From: Nelumbo lutea
Taxonomy: Eukaryota > Streptophyta > Magnoliopsida > Proteales > Nelumbonaceae
Direction of reading: 5' to 3'
Assembly: GCA_022828595.1 (NCBI GenBank)
Contig: JAKGHH010000001.1
Span: forward strand, 76,256,401 to 76,320,400
DNA: 64,000 nucleotides
The translations under genes and the position numbers were made by a program. Below, one piece after another: positions 57,638 to 64,000 of this stretch. Below the pieces are notes generated by a model. The model worked only from the letters and a program-made list of their open reading frames with translations. It was not told the DNA's origin and did no database searches. Every line of letters starts with the position of its first letter. Within the stretch, counting starts at the first letter, position 1.

Positions 57638-57871
57638 TTATTTTTTGAAAGCATAATAAATGGAAGCAGTAATTAGGTTTAGGTATGGGCATTTTGGAAA
57701 GAAAGTAGCATATTATTTTTTGAAGGACAAAGCTTGGTTCTACACAAGAACTGTTATTTATTTTTGCTCAATGGTGCTAGAATGGTTATTTGTCCAACTT
57801 GAATTTGAATATTGATAGAGTAAGTCTTGGTTTTTTGAATAATGATAGAGTAGGTCTTTTATTGTGTTTTC

Positions 57872-58338
57872 TAGGGCTGTTCATGGGTCGGGTTGGGTCG
57901 GTTTACTGGCGTTTTTCCAACCGATTCGACCTGGTCAGTTTACCTAGAAATGAAATCGAAACCGGCCCAGTACTAAGTAAAACCGACTTAGTCGGTTTGA
58001 ATTGGTTTGGGTCCGTTTGGATCGATTTTGTGAATGATTCTTTCGGTGTGAATGGTAAAGGATTCAAGTCTAAGAAAGCAAAGGCCGGATGCCTAGAAAT
58101 TAAAAATGATTCGATGGATTAAAACTGATATTTTATATATAAAAAATTTTATATATAATATGTATATTTCTAAAATAAAGCTTAAATATATAAATCTAAG
58201 TCGGTTCGGGTTGGTTCGGTTTTGGTTTTCATACATGAAAATCGAAACCGACCGGTGCTAAAAAAACCGACCAACTCAAGTTGGACCGGACCGGGTTGGT
58301 CGGTTTGGTTGGTTTGGGTCTTGTTATGAACATCCCTA
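57872..58338. mobile_element. 467-bp hAT-type MITE
   Basis: Begins TAGGGCTGTTCATGGGTCGG and ends ATGAACATCCCTA. The flanks are GTGTTTTC (57864-57871) and GTGTGTTC (58339-58346), matching at 7 of 8 positions. The interior has GGTCGGTTT/AACCGACC words near both ends. Confidence 0.82.
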
Positions 58339-58640
58339 GTGTGTTCTTTTATTGTGATGGGATATAAGTCTGTGATGTCTATCCACTTACTTTCCATTGG
58401 TAGTCAATGTTTTTCTTCCAATGTAACATTGTTAATTGTTTTATGGGTAAAAATAAGTAAAATGAGAAAATATTGCTATGAACCAAACACTTTTTTCCTA
58501 AAAATGAATTCTTTTCAGACTGACAAATGTCCTATGTTCATTTTCATTCTTCAAAAAAAAAAAAAACAAAGAATTGTGTCGGTATTCATAAATCGCTAGC
58601 CTAGGACTCCAATAGTCAATGTTTACCAATTGGCATAGAT

Positions 58641-59223
58641 GTTTTGTAAAGGTACTTTCGTGAAAATGTTTCTATAAAAGTACTTTCATAATTTTTTTTA
58701 TTAAAATACTTTCCTAAAAGTGCTTTCATAAAAGTGCTTTCATAAAAGTACTTTCATAAAAGTGTTTTCATAAAAGTACTTTTGTAAGTGCTTTCATAAA
58801 AGTAATTCCATAAAAATACTTTTGTAAAAGTGCTTTTATAAAAATGTTTTCATAAAGTACTTTCATAAAAGTGTTTTTATACAAGTACTTTTGGTAAAAG
58901 TGCTTTTGTAAAAGTACTTTCACAAAAGTACCTTCCTAAAAGTGCTTTTATAAAAGTGATTACATAAAAATACTTCCATAAAAGTTCTTTAATAAAAGTA
59001 CTTCCATAAAAGTGCTTTTATAAAAGTACTTTTGTAAAAGTGCTTTCATAAAAGTACTTTTGTAAAAATGCTTTCATAAAAGTACTTTTGTAAAAATGCT
59101 TTCATGTAAAAGTTCTTTTGTAAAAGTGCTTTTATGTAAAAGTAGTTTTACAAAAGTGCTTTTGTAAAAGTGTTTTCACAAAAGTAAACATCTATGACAA
59201 CAGTGCTTTTGTAAAAGTGTTTC
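58641..59223. repeat. Minisatellite of AAAGTACTTT/AAAGTGCTTT units
   Basis: About 580 bp of a loose tandem array. The basic unit is 14-15 bp, (T)NRTAAAAGTRCTTT, alternating between a GTAC and a GTGC form, roughly 40 units. The GTAC form contains the palindrome AAAGTACTTT. The array ends 230 bp before the TATA-like box of the winged-helix-LRR gene. Confidence 0.92.
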
Positions 59224-59449
59224 CTCAAAGAATGAAACGAACAAGGTGGGGCATGATTATTTTTCATGTTGCACACTACTCAATTTTTGTGCTATGGGAC
59301 TGATTTTTCATTCTGAAAAAAAATGTGACTGTTGACAAGAATTTTATAACCAAACACTACTATTCATTTTTGCCCATTCTTGCCTAGAATGGACAAGAAT
59401 TAAGAGAATGAGGCCAAAGCAGTTAACCAAACATGGCCTTATAATCCGT

Positions 59450-59476
59450 CCATGCTATAAGGTATTTAAGCAGTCT
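59450..59476 (+). promoter_or_regulatory. TATA-like box before the winged-helix-LRR gene
   Basis: The sequence GCTATAAGGTATTTAAGC sits about 80 bp upstream of the coding start region. A W-box core (TTGAC) is at about 59333, of the kind bound by WRKY factors in defence genes. Position supports a promoter; function is inferred. Confidence 0.4.
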
Positions 59477-59540
59477 AGCTATCTCGCTCCTTAATCAACG
59501 CTACTCTTTTAATTTACCGCTTCTTCTTCTTCTTCTTCAG

Positions 59541-61384
59541 TTCACCATACTCATGAACATTTGCCTGAGTTAAAGAAGAAGCTGTACGAATTACAGCAAC
59601 TGTGCGGGAAGGAAGAGTTTCAATTCGTGAATAACGCATCTAACGCAGCCTTAGGTAGGGTGGAAAATTCGGAGTGGGAGCAGCTCATAAACCGCTTCAA
59701 TGATCTGTCGGATCTCTTCGGTCAACATGCCACTCAAATCCAGGATACCATAGCCGAACATACATGTATCATCCACGACATCATGAGGATAAAATCCACA
59801 AGTTTTTATGTTGCCTACGGCTTGCCCTCTCAATCTCAGCTGGAAGGGGACCCTGATGATGTTTTTGTTCGGAAAGCGTCGAGAGAATGGGGTGACCTTG
59901 GCATCGAAGAGAAGATGTTGAGGAGTTCAGTCATCACCGATCTTAGGCTGAGTTTCGATTATCTCACAACACCCGAACTCAAGCTCTGCTTGCTTTGCTT
60001 CTCCGTCTTCCCAGAGAATGCTGTCATTAAAAAAAGGGAATTAACCTACTGGTGGATCGGTGAGGGCTTCGTAACACCCGCGGGAGACAAGACCGCCGAA
60101 GAAATCGGCCATGAATACATCCGCGAGTTAATGAACAACCACTTGATCGAGCCGTTCCCGGAAGTAGGATCTCAAGAAGCAAAGTGCTGCAAAATGCACC
60201 CTTGGGTTCGACAGATGGTGATTTCTGTCGCTAAGGAAGTTCAGTTCTTCGACTTTTATCCCATGGAACATCCCACCTCCGAGAACAATGAAAGGTCGGG
60301 GAGTTGCCTCGAAACTTCCTCACGATTTCGTCGGGCATGCTTAGCGACAACCAGTCGTCAAGGGTCTTCAGATCTAGAAAGACTGTATCACAAAGAGCTG
60401 CTGACACTATTCAATGTTGATGTTTGTTATCTTGATTTCAGAACGGATACATTCTCGAGGATGACGAAGCTAGTGGTTCTGCAACTAGGCAGGTGGAAGA
60501 GATGGCCCAAGCATCACATCGAAGTGGAAGATACCGGTTTCCTTGAAGGCTTGAGGGGTATGAAGCACTTGAGGTATCTGAGCCTCCAAGGCATATCTAG
60601 AATAACGAATCTTCCAGCTTCCATAAGCAAGCTCACCCACCTCACCATCTTGGACCTCCGCGCGTGTCACAACCTCGAGGAATTGCCTCCTGGGGTAGCG
60701 TCTCTGAAGAACCTGACTCACTTGGACCTGTCCGACTGTTACTTGATAGAGTACGTTCCCAAGGGGATCGGCTCCTTCTCCGAGTTACAGGTGCTGAAGG
60801 GATTTGTTATCGGTAATTCCAAGATCAATGACTCATGTACGCTAAGCGAGTTGGTTGAATTGCAGAGACTGAGGAAGCTAAGCATCAATATAGCAAGCGA
60901 CGCAGTTGTTGCGGAAGGTGAGTTTGATAAATTGCAACAGTTGAAGGCTCTTCGTTCTCTAACCATAACATGGGCAATAAAAGAAGAGAAGCAGGACGAT
61001 AACGGTATACGGTCATCGACGGACGCAGTTGCAGAAAGCCTGGAGTCCATTTCATTTCCTACAGACCTCAAAAAACTAGACCTCCGATGCATCCCTCGTG
61101 AAGAGGCACCAAACTGGCTCGAGCCTAGAAAAGTGGAGAATCTGGAAAAGCTATACATCAGGGGAGGGAAACTTAATCGATTACTGTGGGATCAACAGGA
61201 TCCCACCTGGAAAAATGTCCGAGTTTTGCGTCTGAGGTTCCTAGACAGCTTGGAGATGGAGTGGACCAAGTTGCGGAGAGCATTCCCATGCCTAGAATAT
61301 CTTAATGTAGTTAATTGCCCTCGGCTCAGGAGGTTCCCCTGCAATGCTCAGGGAGACTGGGAGAAGCGAAAGAACCACCCCTGA
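59541..61384 (+). CDS. Winged-helix-LRR protein without NB domain (second half of a split CNL)
   Basis: Open frame of about 610 residues. Numbering from the TTG at 59561, an N-terminal helical region (1-80) is followed by LRSSVITDLRLSFDYL (120-135), the RNBS-D/winged-helix start CLLCFSVFPENA (143-154), WWIGEGF (164-170), MHP in place of MHD (212-214), and about a dozen LRRs (LRYLSLQGI, LTILDLRACHNLEELPPGV and others). There is no P-loop, kinase-2 or GLPLA. It begins where the CC-NB gene at 28565-29704 ends. It resembles RPP13-like-4-type proteins without NB and, from memory, the Arabidopsis At5g45510/At5g45520 group. There is no in-frame ATG before codon 75 (59783); the frame opens after a stop at 59510-59512, and a (CTT)n-CAG acceptor-like site ends at 59540, so an upstream exon supplies the start or the start is lost. 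Confidence 0.85.
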
Positions 61385-63470
61385 TTAGAATTTTATCTTG
61401 TGTTCTTTCTCATGTTGGAGATAAGTGATTGATTAATGTCCTTTTTTAGTGTTTTTAATGGGAAATAAAAAGCTAAACAAAATAGCTAAGAAGGGAAATC
61501 TAAAATCTGTCTCAGCTGGGAAATTTTCTTGCAGAGATGAAATATAATCAAATTCAGCAGAAAACTTTTTGACATTATTTCCTTCCCATTTCACACTTCT
61601 TTCTTTTCCGTGGCTCTTATTTCTCCTAATTGATCATGTGCTATGTAACAATGCATTAATCTATATCTTTTATATTTCCTTCCAGAAATTCTAAAACAGT
61701 TTGTAGGGCATGGAGAGGAGAGCCCATCTGATGACTATTTAATCCTGATTCTAAATGTGGATGATCTCATTTTTCCTTTTTTTTGGAGCAGTAAAAATGA
61801 TAAAAGGATTCAAGCGCAGGGGAAACTACAGACCATGGTAGCAGAGAGATGTATTTTGGGTTTTTTATCAACACCATCTGACAAAATTTAGTGTTGAAAT
61901 TACCTGTGGCCCACTTCCTTTCCAGCTTATTTGTTATGCTTAAAAAATGGATCAGTAGGTGAGGGTGCAAATGACTTGCTATTCTAATCAGACTTTAAAA
62001 GATGTTGCAATTCAGGCTTATAATCCCACTGTCTTTAACAAGACTATCCGGGTAAATTTTCCCTTTCATCATATCAATTTTCTGTTTGCTTGCAGTGCAA
62101 ATCTGAACCTAAAACAAATTTTTTCCTACTTCAGTTTTGCATCCCTTTGTAATTATGATTTACACTCCTATCTGAAACCTAAATTTGTACTTTTTGTCTC
62201 ATTTTCTCTCATTGTCAGTGCAGATTTTGCATCTCAAAAACCTTGTGCCACCTTATTCCTACCTCAATTTCTCTCATATAAAGTGGGGAGTGGGGACTAT
62301 ATCATCTTTCTTCTTATCTCACTCCCAGTCCCAAACAAATAACTCTCCTCCTACTTCCATTCTCTTTCATATAAGGTGGAGATCACATTAGTTTACTTCC
62401 TATTTTACTTCTCACAAACAAATAACATAGAATCAAATCTAAAAAAAAAGTAAATCAGAATATACTCTCAACTTATTTGCACTCCCAGCATTTACACCAT
62501 TGCAAATGAAATTCACACCACAAACAAACTGAGCCTTACCAAAATAAAAAGGTTACAGGCAGTGGGGTTTTGTTCAAATACTTTTCTCTTTTAAAAAGTC
62601 GTCAGAATGTCAGATATAGTTTTCTGGGTTTTGTTCAAATGCTAAGATCTCCCCTCGGGTTTACTTAACCTACCCCTTATAGTTTGGGATTAAGTTATTC
62701 CACCCCTCCCTACTATTACCTGTTAGTTTTAGCTAGTGATGGAACATGCTCACGTGCCATTTCAATCTTTTAAAAAATCCATTTTACCTTCATTTGGCAC
62801 GGATATCAAATGGATAAAAATTTCACCATTAACTTTGTGTTGGGTATGAAAGGTTGAAAATAGGTTCATGAAAAACTAAAAATGACAATAAAAATTTGAG
62901 ATTTTAAAACTGTATTCATTGTTTATAAATAAGGATGCCTTTTATTAATATATATTTTAAAAGTAAAGCTTCTATTATTGTTAAGGGCATTTTGGTGAAA
63001 AAACTATCTCTGTCTTGTTTTCTATCTATTTGATTGAAACTCCAGTGGTTTGATGGTCAAATATAACTCTTTGTTTATGTCTTGGGTTGAAACAAATTAC
63101 TATAATTTGCCCCGCCTATGAATCAATCAGCATTTTCACAAATTTAATAAATGAAGGCCCTTATTTTCATATTTGTTATTAATTACTTTAATTTTGAATC
63201 TATTAACTCTTTTAAAATTTTGAATATCAAATTGTACCCCCATGAATGGATTGTTGAAAAATCCACCTAATCATTCAAATCTTTGTTGCAAAGTCTATAA
63301 ACTATATGCCCTCTGTTTGAATCATCAATCATAAGAGCTTACTTCAATTTTGACTGTAACTCCAAGTAGTATCTGGTAAGAGGAAATGAGGAATAAGTAT
63401 CTGACTGAAGTTATAAGTAATTCACCCAAAAAGAAAATCACCATACCTTTCTTCCTAGTCTTGCGTGAGG
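61385..63470. other. Intergenic, no supported gene
   Basis: The 3' side of the winged-helix-LRR gene. Short open frames near 61959-62391 have no domain. A terminus like that of the MITE at 43610-43728 ('caaactgagcctta') is present near 62530. Confidence 0.45.
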
Positions 63471-63900
63471 TAGGGTTGCAAACGGATCGGATCAGATACA
63501 ATATACCTAGATCCAAATTGGACTCATTAATAGATCAAATCTTATCCATTGGATTTATATGAGATTCTAATTGAATTTGGACATTAAATAACATTAATGA
63601 ATTAAACTAATAATTATATATTGTTATTAAAATAAACAAAAATGACTTTCATTGTATATCATCAACAAAATGATTGAAAAATAACTTGTATGAAACTTAA
63701 ATCTGTGATTCTTTAGTAAAAAGACAACATCCAAACCAGTTTTACTAATAAATAAAATGTAAATCTTATATATATATAAACTGAATTAGATTGAATAGTG
63801 GTGGATCCAGATTCTTTTCAATTATAAATGAATTGAATCTGGATTACCCTTAACGGGATCAAATTTGAATTTGGACAAACAGATAACATTTGCATCCCTA
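63471..63900. mobile_element. 430-bp hAT-type MITE
   Basis: Begins TAGGGTTGCAAACGGATC and ends AACATTTGCATCCCTA. The flanks GCGTGAGG (63463-63470) and ATGTGAGG (63901-63908) match at 6 of 8 positions, consistent with an aged 8-bp duplication. It is AT-rich and non-coding. Confidence 0.8.
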
Positions 63901-64000
63901 ATGTGAGGAAGGTCATCAGGCTTAGAAGTGTCACACATGATCAGGATGAAATGTACTGCAACAGTTCTTTACTGTTTGTCTCTTTCATCTTTCAAGCTCA
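63901..64000. other. Window edge, nothing recognised
   Basis: Ninety-odd bases with no feature beyond the right target-site copy of the MITE. Confidence 0.4.

Noticed and set aside
58641..59223. CRISPR-like array
   Set aside because: Units are contiguous and variable with no spacers, and this is plant nuclear DNA; it is a minisatellite.
60739..61158. 139-residue minus-strand open frame
   Set aside because: Shadow of the winged-helix-LRR gene.
1..64000. tRNA, rRNA or organelle-derived segments
   Set aside because: Scanning for T-loop words and conserved organelle genes gave nothing convincing by eye; a tRNAscan run would be needed to exclude them fully.

Overview
The window is nuclear DNA of a flowering plant. 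It holds plant-type NB-ARC/LRR immune receptor genes, a plant GH81 beta-glucanase homologue, GT-AG introns, and a large load of Ty1/copia, LINE, PIF/Harbinger, hAT-type and Mutator-type repeats in AT-rich sequence. I cannot name the species. No tRNA, rRNA, CRISPR array or organelle block was recognised.

Layout. 0-3.4 kb is repeat relics, including a near-perfect hairpin at 224-357. 3.57-12.86 kb is one decayed Ty1/copia retrotransposon on the minus strand, with LTRs of about 1.9 kb; its outer edges are flanked by a 117-120 bp direct repeat. 17.0-21.0 kb is an NB-ARC-LRR gene (minus) with a one-base frameshift inside recently duplicated LRR blocks. 22-28.3 kb holds an RNase H relic, a 540 bp foldback and a 1.88 kb Mutator-like element. 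28.57-29.70 kb is a short CC-NB gene (minus) that stops just after GLPLAA. 30.5-37 kb is AT-rich transposon relics. 37.83-39.89 kb is an intact, apparently single-exon GH81 gene (minus) in which one of the two paired catalytic glutamates is lysine. 41-42.5 kb shows two hAT-type MITEs with exact 8-bp target duplications, one of them carrying a nested Mutator-type MITE with an exact 9-bp duplication. 43.5-45.6 kb is a LINE relic broken by three MITEs. 47.7-48.0 kb is a host-gene exon fragment. 51.2-51.9 kb holds three collinear exons of an unrecognised plant gene. 54.2-56.6 kb is a dead PIF/Harbinger element (transposase plus Myb/SANT protein). 58.6-59.2 kb is a minisatellite. 59.5-61.4 kb is a winged-helix-LRR gene (plus) that lacks an NB domain. 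63.47-63.90 kb is another hAT-type MITE.

How the genes may work together. The CC-NB gene (28.6 kb) and the winged-helix-LRR gene (59.5 kb) are complementary halves of one CNL receptor: the first ends where the second begins. They lie head to head about 30 kb apart, with the GH81 homologue between them. GH81 proteins include a legume beta-glucan elicitor-binding protein, so a beta-glucan-binding, possibly non-catalytic protein between two halves of a split NLR is the most interesting hypothesis here. The pairing and any functional link are inference.
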